Source of the DNA: Flammeovirga sp. EKP202
GTDB lineage: Bacteria; Bacteroidota; Bacteroidia; Cytophagales; Flammeovirgaceae
Direction: 5' to 3'
Assembly: GCF_014534745.1 (NCBI RefSeq)
Contig: NZ_JACVVP010000013.1
Span: forward strand, 1 to 64,000
DNA length: 64,000 nucleotides
Shown here piece after piece: positions 36,279 to 45,742 of the stretch; within the stretch, counting starts at the first letter, position 1; the number at the start of each line of letters is the position of its first letter. The notes below the pieces were generated by a model, which saw nothing but the letters and a program-made list of their open reading frames with translations, was not told where the DNA came from and searched no databases. A program made the position numbers and the translations under genes.

Positions 36279-38585
36279 CTATTTTTTCACAATGCTCACT
36301 CTGACAGATTTACTGATAGGAGTATTGCTTATTGTCGCAAACTGATCATTTGGAATTAAAACATTGGCTTCTGGAAAGTAGGAAGCAAGGTTTCCTTGGG
36401 GAATTTCATAAGGAACAATAATGAAGTTTTCGGCTTTACGTTCCACACCATTATAATCACTTTTTAAGTCTACGATCTCGTTAGCCTTTAATCTTAAGTC
36501 TTCGATATCTTTTGGATTGATTAAAACCACTCTTCTTTCGTTGAAAATTCCTCTATAGCGATCATCAAGACCGTAGATGGTTGTGTTGTATTGATCATGA
36601 GAACGAATGGTCATCATCAAAAATTCTCCTTCCTTTAAATCGTGATCAGGCAGTTGATTGATCGAAAATTTAGCGACTCCGCCTGGTAATTTAGAGAAGT
36701 CTCCTCTTCGAGTATGATTCGGTAAATCAAAACCTGATTTTTTACTTCTTTCGGTATAATCTTTAAAACCATCAAACACTTCTGAGATCTTGCTTCTAGT
36801 AAAATCATAATCTGTTCCAAGGCGATTCCAAGGAATAGAAAAATCTTCTTTAAAATAGCTTTTGGCTATTCTACTGACAATCTCAGGTTCACTCATCAAG
36901 TGCTCCGATGCAGGAGCAATTCTACCGACAGAGCGATGCACTCTTCCCATACTATTTTCAACTGTCACAAATCTTGACTTTCCATCAGATGCATCTTTTT
37001 CCGTTCTACCCAATGTAGGAAGGATTAAAGCTGTTTTACCAGTGACAAGATGTGTACGATTGAGTTTTGTACTGACGGAAACAGTTAAATCACAATTCTG
37101 AAGTGCTTTAGCGGTATAATTAGTATCAGAGGCGGCAGAAAGGAAATTACCCCCCAACGCCATAAAAACTTTCGCTTTTCCTTCATACATTGCTTTGATA
37201 CAATGTACAACATCCAACCCTTCTAAAGTAGGAGGTTTAAAGTGGAAAGTTCTTTCAAAAGCAGCATTAAGTTTTGGAGAAACGTGATGTGTAATGCCTA
37301 CAGTACGGTCTCCTTGCACATTACTATGCCCTCTTACCGGACAAGTTCCTCCACCTTGAACTCCAATACTCCCTTTCAGCAATAACAAATTGACGCACTC
37401 ACGAATATTATCTACACCGTTTTTGTGTTGCGTCAAACCCATTGCCCAACAAATAATAACTTTTTTCTTTTGTGCTAATAACGTGACAATTGGTTCAACT
37501 TCTCCAACCTTTAAACCTGTCTTTTCTATTAATTCAGCTTTGGTATATTGACTTAAATCTTTGAAAAGATTTTCAGTGCCATTAGTGTTTTCTCGAATGA
37601 AATCCCAATCAATTACATTTCCCTCTTCTTGTTCTATTTCGATTAATCGTTTCATGATGTACTTTAGAAGAGCCACATCTTGATTAATCTTAATTTGGAG
37701 GTAGAAGTCTGAAATAGCGGCTCCATTTCCAACTACTCCTTTTACTTCTTGAGGATTTTTAAAACGAACTAATGCGGCTTCTTTTAATGGATTTACACTC
37801 ACTACTTTTCCACCTTTTTGTCTACATTTCTCCAAAGCATTTAACATTCTAGGGTGATTAGTTCCGGGATTCTGACCCATCACCATAACGACATCTGCGT
37901 ATTGAAAGTCTTCTAAAGTAACACTTCCTTTACCGATCCCAAGCGTTTGAAAAAGTCCGGCTCCACTTGATTCATGACACATATTTGAGCAATCGGGCAT
38001 GTTGTTCGTACCCAATTTTCTTGCAAATAAACCATATAAGAAAGCAGCTTCATTACTAGATCTTCCCGAAGTATAAAATATTGCTTGATTGGGGTTGTCG
38101 AGTAATTGCAGATGTTGACCAATAATTTCGAATGCTTCCTCCCATGCAATTGGCGTGTAGTGTGTATCACCTTCTCTCAGAATCATGGGATGTGTGACTC
38201 TACCACTTTTTCCTATTTTGAAATCAGACCATTGACTCATTTCTTTGACCGAATACTTTTCAAAGAAAGTAGGTGTTACTCTTTTATTGGTAGCTTCTTC
38301 CGCTATGGCTTTTACGCCATTTTCACAAAATTCTCCTAAGTTCGATCGGTGGTCAGGATCAGGCCAAGCACAACCTGGACAGTCTATGCCTTCCTTTTGA
38401 TTTAGCTTGGATAAGGTGGCAATTGATTTGGCTAATCCCATCTCTCTCATAGCATGTTCCAATGCAATTTTCACGGCAGGTACACCTGCAGCATATTGAG
38501 GAGGAGCCGTTAATCGTAAGCCCGTAAATTCGATAGGACCTATTGCTTCCGCTACGGTTTGGAGTTCGTTATTTTTGGTTTCCAT
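36279..38585 (-). CDS. FdhF/YdeP-family molybdopterin oxidoreductase (putative formate oxidation)
   Basis: This 768-residue cytoplasmic enzyme has an N-terminal Fe-S motif with Cys69-x2-Cys72 and Cys87 (CPGCAWPDPDH, FCENG). The molybdopterin domain follows (FYTSGRSSNEAAFLYGLFAR). The probable Mo ligand is Cys203 next to His204 in NMCHESSG, the Cys-His pair used by formate dehydrogenases. GQNPGTNHPRML, GGGTCPVRGHSNVQGDRT and the C-terminal RSHDQYNTTIYGLDDRYRG are family marks. There is no Tat signal. YdeP-type relatives are often annotated as formate dehydrogenase-like, but few have been tested. Position downstream of an alcohol dehydrogenase/esterase pair suggests oxidation of formate to CO2. 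The electron acceptor is unknown. Confidence 0.85.
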   Translation of the reverse strand: METKNNELQTVAEAIGPIEFTGLRLTAPPQYAAGVPAVKIALEHAMREMGLAKSIATLSKLNQKEGIDCPGCAWPDPDHRSNLGEFCENGVKAIAEEATNKRVTPTFFEKYSVKEMSQWSDFKIGKSGRVTHPMILREGDTHYTPIAWEEAFEIIGQHLQLLDNPNQAIFYTSGRSSNEAAFLYGLFARKLGTNNMPDCSNMCHESSGAGLFQTLGIGKGSVTLEDFQYADVVMVMGQNPGTNHPRMLNALEKCRQKGGKVVSVNPLKEAALVRFKNPQEVKGVVGNGAAISDFYLQIKINQDVALLKYIMKRLIEIEQEEGNVIDWDFIRENTNGTENLFKDLSQYTKAELIEKTGLKVGEVEPIVTLLAQKKKVIICWAMGLTQHKNGVDNIRECVNLLLLKGSIGVQGGGTCPVRGHSNVQGDRTVGITHHVSPKLNAAFERTFHFKPPTLEGLDVVHCIKAMYEGKAKVFMALGGNFLSAASDTNYTAKALQNCDLTVSVSTKLNRTHLVTGKTALILPTLGRTEKDASDGKSRFVTVENSMGRVHRSVGRIAPASEHLMSEPEIVSRIAKSYFKEDFSIPWNRLGTDYDFTRSKISEVFDGFKDYTERSKKSGFDLPNHTRRGDFSKLPGGVAKFSINQLPDHDLKEGEFLMMTIRSHDQYNTTIYGLDDRYRGIFNERRVVLINPKDIEDLRLKANEIVDLKSDYNGVERKAENFIIVPYEIPQGNLASYFPEANVLIPNDQFATISNTPISKSVRVSIVKK

Positions 38586-38617
38586 TTGAGTGTCGTGAGT
38601 GTAATCTATAGTGTTTG

Positions 38618-38649
38618 AAAAAGTCCATGAAGGGTTCCATGGACTTTTT
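38618..38649 (-). terminator. Terminator between esterase and fdhF-like gene
   Basis: The arms AAAAAGTCCATG (38618-38629) and CATGGACTTTTT (38638-38649) are perfectly complementary with an 8-nt loop. It lies after the esterase stop on the minus strand. It may end the adh-esterase transcript or reduce read-through into the fdhF-like gene. Confidence 0.8.
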
Positions 38650-38690
38650 GCTTAGTAATAATTCAATATATATATAAAAGTAGAAAGTGG

Positions 38691-39506
38691 CTATTTATTG
38701 ACTGTTTTTTCAATCTTATCGAAGAACAATAAAGTGTCTTCTAAATGCTCATACCAATATTCCCATTGATGCCCACCTTCAAACTCCTCATATACATGCT
38801 CAATATTATTTTCATTGAGTTGTTGATGTAAAACACGGTTGAAAGTGATCAATTCATCTGTATTGCCACAATCAAAACGGAAAGGAGGTAAAGTTTCTTT
38901 ATGCTGAAGAACGGCAGTTAGTACATCTTCATCTTCACGGCTATCCTGAGCATAACTATCTAGTTTTTCTTCAACAAATAATTCCATTTGTTGGATTTCT
39001 GTAATAGAACTATGTCCACTCACCCCGTCATAAAGGTGCCCATATTTAGCACCAATTCTTAATGCTCCAAAACCACCCATAGAGAGTCCTGAAATAAATA
39101 AAGTAGAGGCTTCACTGGTTTGTGGAATATTTTCTCTGACTGCTTGTGGTACATCTTCAGCAATCCACTTTTCAAAACTGTAGCCGTGATGATCGTTATA
39201 AGCAGATCCGTCCCCCCACAATCCATCGGAAGGCATTGCTAGAATCACCGGTTTTATTTTCCCTTCTTTGATTAACCGGTTAGCTGTAACATGAGCACCA
39301 CCCATCATTGCCCAAATCCATGCACTTCCGTATACCCCATGAAGAAGAGTGACAATCGGAAGGTCTTTGTGATCCCCTTCAGGAACAAAAACACATATAT
39401 CACCTCTACCTTTGAGGTTGTCCGTTTTAACAGTGATAAAACGAAGTCCATCCATTTCAAACTTTGGATTGGACAATTCTGTAGTTCTAAATTTTGATTT
39501 ACTCAT
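38691..39506 (-). CDS. Putative esterase, S-formylglutathione hydrolase/esterase D type
   Basis: This 271-residue alpha/beta hydrolase has the nucleophile elbow GLSMGGFGA with the catalytic Ser, the oxyanion region TLLHGVYGSAWIW and a late His in FEGGHQWEYW. It has no signal peptide. The esterase D/FrmB family hydrolyses S-formyl thiols to formate during formaldehyde detoxification. Its start overlaps the end of the alcohol dehydrogenase gene by 8 bp, so the two are translationally coupled. Together they fit formaldehyde, via a thiol adduct, to formate. A general carbohydrate acetyl esterase is the alternative. Confidence 0.82.
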   Translation of the reverse strand: MSKSKFRTTELSNPKFEMDGLRFITVKTDNLKGRGDICVFVPEGDHKDLPIVTLLHGVYGSAWIWAMMGGAHVTANRLIKEGKIKPVILAMPSDGLWGDGSAYNDHHGYSFEKWIAEDVPQAVRENIPQTSEASTLFISGLSMGGFGALRIGAKYGHLYDGVSGHSSITEIQQMELFVEEKLDSYAQDSREDEDVLTAVLQHKETLPPFRFDCGNTDELITFNRVLHQQLNENNIEHVYEEFEGGHQWEYWYEHLEDTLLFFDKIEKTVNK

Positions 39507-40620
39507 GATCGAAAATGATTACACCTTTAGCATTTCTACCCTTTAACATATCATCAAAAGCTTGTTCTAAACTTTCCAATGGATAAGTTCTTGTCACCAT
39601 TTCATCCAACATTAAGTCTCCTTTTTTATAAAGATTAACCAATTTAGGGAAATCTACCTCAGGTCGGCATTTTCCATAAAGAGGGTTGATATAGATTTTA
39701 TCCCATTCAAATAGACTCATGTCAATCAAAACTTCTTGTTCAATTCCACTCACCTGAACAGCGGTTCCTGCATTACGGACCATCGCTAAAGGTGCAGCTC
39801 CTAAAGCCGGAATGGCAGTACATTCAAAAGCATAATCAGCTCCTTTTCCTCCGTTCATTTCTTTCACTTTTTGAGCGGCTTTTAATAATCCTTTATCGTC
39901 TTTATCCGCTAAAATAGTATGTGTAGCACCAAACTGAATTGCCATACGTAAACGTTCTGTGTTGATGTCGATGGCAATGATTTTTTCAGCACCAGAGAGT
40001 TTTGCTCCTTGGATCGCATTGAGGCCAACACCTCCTGTTCCTAAAACTACAGCCGTATCACCCGCAGAAATATCAGTAGCATTCACAACAGATCCATATC
40101 CTGTCATTACTCCACAACTGATCAAACTTGCAGAAGCCATTGGTATATCTTTATCCACTTTTACACAAGCAGATTCTTTTACTAATGCATATTCTGAAAA
40201 TGTGCCAAGGTTAAAAGACCTTTCGATAGGTTTTCCATTCCAAAGACTGCCTTCTAAGTGAGAGTGACCAGGGGTATGTCCATTTCCTCCAGCGACAACA
40301 GGTGAGTTGGTGTCGCAAATATGTTGATTACCATCTTGGCATTGATCGCATTTCATACATGGAGTTGCCCAGTTTAAAATAACCGAGTCGCCTTCTTGAA
40401 GTTTCGTTACATTTGGGCCTGTTTTTACAACTACCCCTGCACCTTCATGCCCCAAAACGATGTCTTTTCCCCAGTGTAAAGAGTCATGATCTGTATGACA
40501 CAAAGAGGCTGCCAATATTTTAATGATTACTTCATCATCAATTGGATCACCTATTTCAATATTCTCGATCGTAAACGTTCCTTGTCCATGACCGATAGCG
40601 GCCTTACATTGTATTCCCAT
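39499..40620 (-). CDS. Zinc alcohol dehydrogenase, class III/formaldehyde dehydrogenase-like
   Basis: This ~373-residue medium-chain dehydrogenase starts at the ATG at 40620 (MGIQCKAAI); an upstream in-frame ATG at 40668 adds 16 poorly conserved residues. Catalytic zinc ligands include the Cys in AASLCHTDHDSL and GHEGAGVV. The structural zinc is bound by the four Cys of ATPCMKCDQCQDGNQHIC. The NAD site is VVLGTGGVGLNAIQGAK. Class III members oxidise the glutathione (or other thiol) adduct of formaldehyde. It is coupled to the esterase downstream and divergent from an AraC regulator. The P450 system 5 kb away would be a source of formaldehyde. Confidence 0.88.
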   Translation of the reverse strand: MGIQCKAAIGHGQGTFTIENIEIGDPIDDEVIIKILAASLCHTDHDSLHWGKDIVLGHEGAGVVVKTGPNVTKLQEGDSVILNWATPCMKCDQCQDGNQHICDTNSPVVAGGNGHTPGHSHLEGSLWNGKPIERSFNLGTFSEYALVKESACVKVDKDIPMASASLISCGVMTGYGSVVNATDISAGDTAVVLGTGGVGLNAIQGAKLSGAEKIIAIDINTERLRMAIQFGATHTILADKDDKGLLKAAQKVKEMNGGKGADYAFECTAIPALGAAPLAMVRNAGTAVQVSGIEQEVLIDMSLFEWDKIYINPLYGKCRPEVDFPKLVNLYKKGDLMLDEMVTRTYPLESLEQAFDDMLKGRNAKGVIIFDHE

Positions 40621-40698
40621 AGTGTAAAAAAGTTTGTGAGTTGAGATAACTTGTGTTGTCGAAAGCAAATCTCTTTTGTTTTAGATGGAATCTTATTC

Positions 40699-40728
40699 TC
40701 TATTTTGATTAAAAAGTTATCTATTTTG
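40699..40728. promoter_or_regulatory. Candidate AraC-type operator: TCTATTTTG direct repeats 21 bp apart
   Basis: TCTATTTTG occurs at 40699-40707 and 40720-40728, exactly 21 bp from start to start, which is two helical turns and the spacing used by AraC-family proteins. A third related TTATTTTG lies at 40749. All are in the region between the divergent adh and araC-like genes. The DNA is AT-rich, so chance recurrence is possible. Confidence 0.45.
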
Positions 40729-40784
40729 TATTTTATATGTCTAATGTGTTATTTTGAGGATTAAAATACATCACTTTTTGATCT

Positions 40785-41627
40785 ATGAAAACATTTTTTG
40801 AGAAGGTCGTCACCCAAGACACTTCCAATATCAGAGCCTTTAAATATTCTAATAAAGCCTTTAATACACCTTGGCATGTTCATCCTGAATATGAGCTTAC
40901 TTTTATTTTAAATAGTGTAGGGAACCGCTATGTGGGGAATAATATTTCAGATTATCAACCGGGGGAATTGGTCTTACTTGGGCCCAACTTACCACACTGT
41001 TGGAAAAATGATTTAGAAAGTGAGGATCGAGCAGAATCTTTAGTATTACAATGGTCAAAGGAGGTGATTGCACCCTTGATGGGATTTGATGAAATAAAAT
41101 CGGTTTTTAATAAAGTAGAAAGAGGCATTATTTTTCATCAACCAGAAAGTATTGATGTGGAGACCAAAATGAATAAAATTATCGCTTCTAAAGGGATTGA
41201 ACGATATCTTCATTTTGTCAATTTATTAAAGGAAATGGTAAAGTTGGATCAGCGTCAATATTTGGCAGGGGCTTCTTACGCTTATGATGAATCGAGTGCC
41301 ACCAATGATAGAATCGAGAAAGTGCAGAATTTTATTTCAGATCATTATGATCGAAAAATTAAGCTCTCCGAAATCGCCCAAGAACTCAATATGACAGAAC
41401 AGTCTTTTTCAAGGTTTTTTAGTAAAGCAATGCAGCGTCCTTTCTTTGTTTTTCTCAACGAATATAGAATTAATAGAGTCAGTAGACTCTTATTGGAAAC
41501 GGATATGCAAGTGGCGGAAATAGGGTATAGATGTGGTTACGAAAGCCTTCCATTTTTTTATCAGCAATTCAAAAAATTCAAGAATTATAGTCCTTTGGAA
41601 TTTCGGAAATTGTATAAGAAAATATAA
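40785..41627 (+). CDS. AraC-family transcription regulator with cupin sensor
   Basis: This 280-residue protein has an N-terminal cupin-like sugar-sensing part (TPWHVHPEYELTFILNSVGN, VLLGPNLPHCW) and a C-terminal AraC double helix-turn-helix (IKLSEIAQELNMTEQSFSRF, MQVAEIGYRCGYESLPFFYQ, then FKNYSPLEFR). It is divergent from the alcohol dehydrogenase/esterase genes with possible operator repeats between them. It probably activates them, and perhaps the P450 set, in response to a sugar. A decayed piece of a related gene lies at 43810-43903. Confidence 0.93.
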   Translation: MKTFFEKVVTQDTSNIRAFKYSNKAFNTPWHVHPEYELTFILNSVGNRYVGNNISDYQPGELVLLGPNLPHCWKNDLESEDRAESLVLQWSKEVIAPLMGFDEIKSVFNKVERGIIFHQPESIDVETKMNKIIASKGIERYLHFVNLLKEMVKLDQRQYLAGASYAYDESSATNDRIEKVQNFISDHYDRKIKLSEIAQELNMTEQSFSRFFSKAMQRPFFVFLNEYRINRVSRLLLETDMQVAEIGYRCGYESLPFFYQQFKKFKNYSPLEFRKLYKKI

Positions 41628-41648
41628 ATATTGATAGAGTTAAGAAAT

Positions 41649-41695
41649 AGTAATTAGGACGTTTTTATCGTTAAAATAAGAACGTCCTAATTACT
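41649..41695. terminator. Bidirectional terminator between araC-like and sulfatase genes
   Basis: The arms AGTAATTAGGACGTT (41649-41663) and AACGTCCTAATTACT (41681-41695) are perfectly complementary. A/T runs flank both sides. It lies between two convergent genes and should serve both. Confidence 0.9.
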
Positions 41696-41709
41696 AAAAA
41701 TACTTTTTC

Positions 41710-43623
41710 TTAAATTATTCTTTCCAATCCGATAGCAATCACCTTAGCGTTTTCAGGATTATTTTTTCCTGCAACGTCATTTAAAGTAAGATAAATATTT
41801 GAATCATTCTTCTTAAGTTGGAGTGATCCCAAATTTGACCTTTTGATCGTTTTTCTAAAAGTAGATTTCAAATCAAAATTTTCCCAATATGCACTTTCTC
41901 CTTCTATTAAAGTTCCAAAATCATTTCCCCCGTTATCTTCTAAGTGTGTTACCGAAGTAGATGCATTATTGGTGGATAAAGAGAAGGAGTAATCTTGGAA
42001 GTCTTCAATTTCATGGACTAAGAAAATATTGTAAGTGCCTTCAGTGTGAACTTTAATATCATAAGTCGCTTGATCGTCTTTTGCAGACCAATTTTCTATA
42101 TTATGATTATTATTTTTCAGATTTTGAGATATTGCTGAGGGGCCACAAGTATAAATCTGTGTTGAGGTCCTTCCTTTAAAACCGATTTGGAAAACAGGCA
42201 TATTATAAGACTTAGAAGCGAGTACACCATCATACCATTTTTCCAATTCTTCTTCCAAAGATTTTGCAATTTCAGGTTTTTCAGCGATTAGATTTTTCGT
42301 TTCTCTAGGGTCTGAAATTACATTATAGAGTTCTTTATTATTTTGGTCTTGATTTTGGATAAACTTCCATTCTCCCTTTCTATACGCCAAACCTTGATTT
42401 TTAAAAATGAAACTCTCTTTAAATTGAGGGGTTAAGGGCTCACTCGGAGTACTCATATTTTTATCCGCTTTGTCAGTTCCAATATTACCTTTAGGGCTAT
42501 GACTAGCAAAAACTAATTCACTGTCAGGAACTTCCTTTTTATCAAAAATCGGTGAAAAATCAATACCATCTAATTGCAGTGAATCATGTAAAGGAAGGTT
42601 ACACATTGCGGCTAAACTAGGGAAAAGATCTTCAATTTTTGTCAACCTATCAATGTGTGTTGATTTCAGTTGGTTGCCAAATTTGATAAATAAAGGTGAC
42701 TTCACACCATTCTCCCAGTTCGTTCCCTTATTGCCTCTAAAAGCAGAAGGGTTTCTCAATTTCCATTCTTCCTCCGTTAAGCCAAAACGATAACTTTTTG
42801 TCCAAGGCCCATTATCACTAAGAAAAACAATAATCGTATTATCAGCTAAACCTTGTTCTTCTACAGTTTGCATGACACGTCCTAGATTTTCATCAAGGTT
42901 ATCAATCATACCATACAAAAGTGACATTGGCTCAGATAATCCTTTTGCTAGATATTTATCTACATTTTCTTGAGGAGCTCTCCACGGGTTATGTGGTGCC
43001 AAATGAGAAATATAAGCAAAGAAAGGCTGATCTTTATTTGATTTAATAAACGAAATGGCCATATCAGTAAGAGCATCCGTAGTATATCCATTCGTATTTA
43101 CTTCTTGCCCATTTAACAGTCCAGTATTATCAAAATAATTATACAAACAGCTATAATAGGCTTCATCAAAACCTCTGTCCCATGGTAAATAACCATCCGT
43201 TTTTCCGCTATGCCATTTTCCCCACATGCCAGTTTTATAACCATTCGATTGGAACACTTGAGAAATCAGCGTTTCATCTAAATTCATATAATCTCTACCA
43301 CCATGTACTGATGTGACGCCCGTCTTCAAAAAGTTTCTACCGGTTAATAAGGCAGCTCTTGATGGAGCACAAACCGATTGCAAATAAAAATTATCAAATT
43401 GAACAGAAGCTTCACCCAAAGCATCGATATTCGGCGTTTCAATCATCGTATTGCCATGAAGGCTTAAATCATCAAAACCTAAATCATCAACTTGTATAAG
43501 GATAACATTAGGTGGTTTATTTTCTGTCTCAGGTGAACAAGAGAAGAATAAAAATAAATTTAGAAAAGGGAACAGAAGAAAAAGGTTCTTCTTTCTTGTC
43601 GTTAATTTGTAGTCTTGAAACAT
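41710..43623 (-). CDS. Family S1 sulfatase lipoprotein with C-terminal beta-rich domain
   Basis: This 637-residue protein starts with a lipoprotein signal ending LFFSC, so it is probably anchored at the outer membrane. The sulfatase core has NVILIQVDDLGFDDLSLHGN, the formylglycine motif Cys-Ala-Pro-Ser-Arg in SVCAPSRAALLTGR, GMWGKWHSG, HLAPHNPW and FLSDNGPW. After the core (~residue 470) a further ~150 residues form a beta-rich domain (TYNIFLVHEIEDFQDYSFSL) of unknown type, perhaps for glycan binding. It is convergent with the araC-like gene. Confidence 0.93.
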   Translation of the reverse strand: MFQDYKLTTRKKNLFLLFPFLNLFLFFSCSPETENKPPNVILIQVDDLGFDDLSLHGNTMIETPNIDALGEASVQFDNFYLQSVCAPSRAALLTGRNFLKTGVTSVHGGRDYMNLDETLISQVFQSNGYKTGMWGKWHSGKTDGYLPWDRGFDEAYYSCLYNYFDNTGLLNGQEVNTNGYTTDALTDMAISFIKSNKDQPFFAYISHLAPHNPWRAPQENVDKYLAKGLSEPMSLLYGMIDNLDENLGRVMQTVEEQGLADNTIIVFLSDNGPWTKSYRFGLTEEEWKLRNPSAFRGNKGTNWENGVKSPLFIKFGNQLKSTHIDRLTKIEDLFPSLAAMCNLPLHDSLQLDGIDFSPIFDKKEVPDSELVFASHSPKGNIGTDKADKNMSTPSEPLTPQFKESFIFKNQGLAYRKGEWKFIQNQDQNNKELYNVISDPRETKNLIAEKPEIAKSLEEELEKWYDGVLASKSYNMPVFQIGFKGRTSTQIYTCGPSAISQNLKNNNHNIENWSAKDDQATYDIKVHTEGTYNIFLVHEIEDFQDYSFSLSTNNASTSVTHLEDNGGNDFGTLIEGESAYWENFDLKSTFRKTIKRSNLGSLQLKKNDSNIYLTLNDVAGKNNPENAKVIAIGLERII

Positions 43624-43809
43624 AATATTTTTGTTAGGTTTTAAATATTTAAAAAAATCAAAAAGTGAGTTTTTAGAGCTATTTAGAATAAAAATTTAAA
43701 GTTGTTTTTATTTCGGACATAGTAATACAAAATAAAATTTTTATTGACAGTTTTCCAATCCAAAACATGTTAAAATATACTACTACATTATTGAAAACGA
43801 GGATCTAAA
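43624..43809. other. Intergenic region upstream of sulfatase
   Basis: This very AT-rich stretch is the first half of a 412-bp gap. It should hold the minus-strand sulfatase promoter. Nothing else was recognised; the second half of the gap carries an araC-like gene remnant. Confidence 0.35.
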
Positions 43810-43903
43810 AGCGGTTGTTAGAGTCTACCCTTTAAATTTGCAACTTAAAAAATTCATCGATTATAGCTCTTTTGGGATTTAAGAAATTATATAAGAAGAT
43901 TTA
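43810..43903 (+). pseudogene. Remnant of an AraC-family regulator 3' end
   Basis: This stretch resembles the last ~95 bp of the regulator at 40785-41627. CAACTTAAAAAATTCATCGA, TTATAGCTCTTTTGGGATTT and AAGAAATTATATAAGAAG line up with CAATTCAAAAAATTCAAGAA, TTATAGTCCTTTGGAATTTC and GGAAATTGTATAAGAAA. It now contains stops. It points at the phosphoesterase gene, so a regulator gene once sat just upstream. Confidence 0.7.
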
Positions 43904-44035
43904 GTCTTGTAACACCGATAATTATCTATCTTTAAACTATTAAATAAAACTCGACTTTTACGAGCAACTATTAGCAAGAAGCAGATTGTGTTTTAATCTA
44001 AATAAATAAATTTTGACAATTAACTTAAACAAACA

Positions 44036-45652
44036 ATGAGACATTTTTTTGTATTACTACCGTTATTAATAGTGCTTCAAACCGAAGCTTTTTCCAAAAA
44101 ACTACCCACCAAAGTCAGCGGATATGTATTCGAAGACATCAATCAAAATGGCGTACTAGACAAAGGCGAACCGCTCGTAGAAGGAGTGGCAGTTTCGAAT
44201 GGTTTAGAAGTGGTATTGACCAACGAGAAAGGTTTTTATGAATTACCCCTTCAACCGAAACAAACCATTTTTGTAAGCAAACCAAGTGGTTATGAACTAA
44301 GAAAGAACAGCTATAACACGATGGCTGATTTTTTACATTTCTACCCTGAACCCACTTCCGAATCGTATGCACCAACCGTGGCACAAAATGCGGAAGTTCC
44401 TACACAATTGAATTTCCCTTTAAGAAAAATTGAAGAGCCTAAGACTTTCACAATGGCCATGCTTGGTGATATTCAAGCACGTTATCAGCATCAAGTCAAT
44501 TATGCCCATGAAGTAGCCGAGGAATTGTATCAATATCCTAATTTGAAAGGTGCAGTGATGTTAGGGGATATGGGTGATGATAACGCCATGATTTTTCCGG
44601 CCTTAAATGAGCTTTTTAAACAATTTACAACTACTGTTTATCCGGTGGCAGGGAACCATGATAGAAACTATGATATTGAAGATTTGACAGAAGATTTCAG
44701 TGGCTTTAAAAAGTACTATGGACCAGATCAGTATTCTTTTAATATAGGTGATGTGCACTTTATTGCCATCAATAATGTAACGACAATCAAAGGCATTCAA
44801 TACAAAGATTTTATTCCTAAAAACAGAATGGAATGGATCAAAAATGATTTAGCTACGGTGCCGAAAGAAAAACTAATCGTCTTTTTACAGCATATTCCAC
44901 TAGGGCATATGATGCAGGAAAGCAGAGATGAATTGATGGAAGTGATCAAGGACTTTCCGAATGTTAAATCATTCTCTGGACACCTTCACTCTATGACCCA
45001 TTTATATTTACCTTATGGGGAAGATAAAGTTGTACATGATGTAGTAACCGGCGCTGCATGTGGATTATGGTGGGGAGGTGAATTAGACCTCGATGGCATC
45101 CCTCATGGTTTGATGGGTTGCGGTTCACCAAAAGGATATTACATTGCTCATTTCAATGGTACTGAAGTTAATATGGAATATAAAGCGTCAGGTAAACCGA
45201 AAGAAAAACAAATGAGAATTTGGGTGCATCAACCTGCTAATGAAAAGAATGACCCAACAATTCATATCCCGGAAGGTTTAACTGAAAATCATTTCTTAGC
45301 GAATATCTGGGCAGGGTCGATTAAGACGGAAGCTTATGCTCAAATAGATGGAGGAGAATGGCAAAAATTAGAACGAAGAGATAAAATTGTGGATCCAACA
45401 GCAAGAAGAATTTTCTTGAGAGATTCCTTAAAAATATCCAATCATAAATCACATATCGGACCTGGCTATCCTAAAAATATCCCATCACATATTTGGGTAG
45501 GGGAGTTTCCAGAAGGTTTCAAAGATGGAAGCCACATCATTAAGATAAAGGCTGTTGATCCATCAGGAATGACGTTCGAAGGTCACCGCATCTTTACGAA
45601 AGGTAATTTTGATGGTGATTATGAAGAAGTGGATTGGTATAATATGAATTAA
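44036..45652 (+). CDS. Secreted calcineurin-like metallophosphoesterase (MetallophosN/C architecture)
   Basis: This 538-residue protein has a signal peptide (MRHFFVLLPLLIVLQTEAFS). An N-terminal beta-sandwich, SdrD/carboxypeptidase-regulatory-like (VSGYVFEDINQNGVLDKGEP), is followed by the metallophosphoesterase core with the metal motifs MLGDIQ, LGDMGDD, GNHDR, QHIPLGH and SGHLHS. A C-terminal beta domain (LANIWAGSIKTEAYAQIDGG) completes the calcineurin-like N/C pattern common near Bacteroidota polysaccharide loci. The natural substrate is not known. It stands alone between the araC remnant and a strong terminator. Confidence 0.9.
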   Translation: MRHFFVLLPLLIVLQTEAFSKKLPTKVSGYVFEDINQNGVLDKGEPLVEGVAVSNGLEVVLTNEKGFYELPLQPKQTIFVSKPSGYELRKNSYNTMADFLHFYPEPTSESYAPTVAQNAEVPTQLNFPLRKIEEPKTFTMAMLGDIQARYQHQVNYAHEVAEELYQYPNLKGAVMLGDMGDDNAMIFPALNELFKQFTTTVYPVAGNHDRNYDIEDLTEDFSGFKKYYGPDQYSFNIGDVHFIAINNVTTIKGIQYKDFIPKNRMEWIKNDLATVPKEKLIVFLQHIPLGHMMQESRDELMEVIKDFPNVKSFSGHLHSMTHLYLPYGEDKVVHDVVTGAACGLWWGGELDLDGIPHGLMGCGSPKGYYIAHFNGTEVNMEYKASGKPKEKQMRIWVHQPANEKNDPTIHIPEGLTENHFLANIWAGSIKTEAYAQIDGGEWQKLERRDKIVDPTARRIFLRDSLKISNHKSHIGPGYPKNIPSHIWVGEFPEGFKDGSHIIKIKAVDPSGMTFEGHRIFTKGNFDGDYEEVDWYNMN

Positions 45653-45689
45653 TTATGGTTTAGTTGTTATTCGACAGCCCATTACCCTT

Positions 45690-45742
45690 AGTTGACATTG
45701 GGATTAGAAGTTTTATTGTTTTTTCTAATCTCGGTGTCAACT
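45690..45742 (+). terminator. Intrinsic terminator after phosphoesterase
   Basis: The arms AGTTGACATTGGGATTAGAA and TTCTAATCTCGGTGTCAACT form a 20-pair stem in RNA with three G-U pairs. T-rich sequence follows. It separates the phosphoesterase from the P450 operon. Confidence 0.88.
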
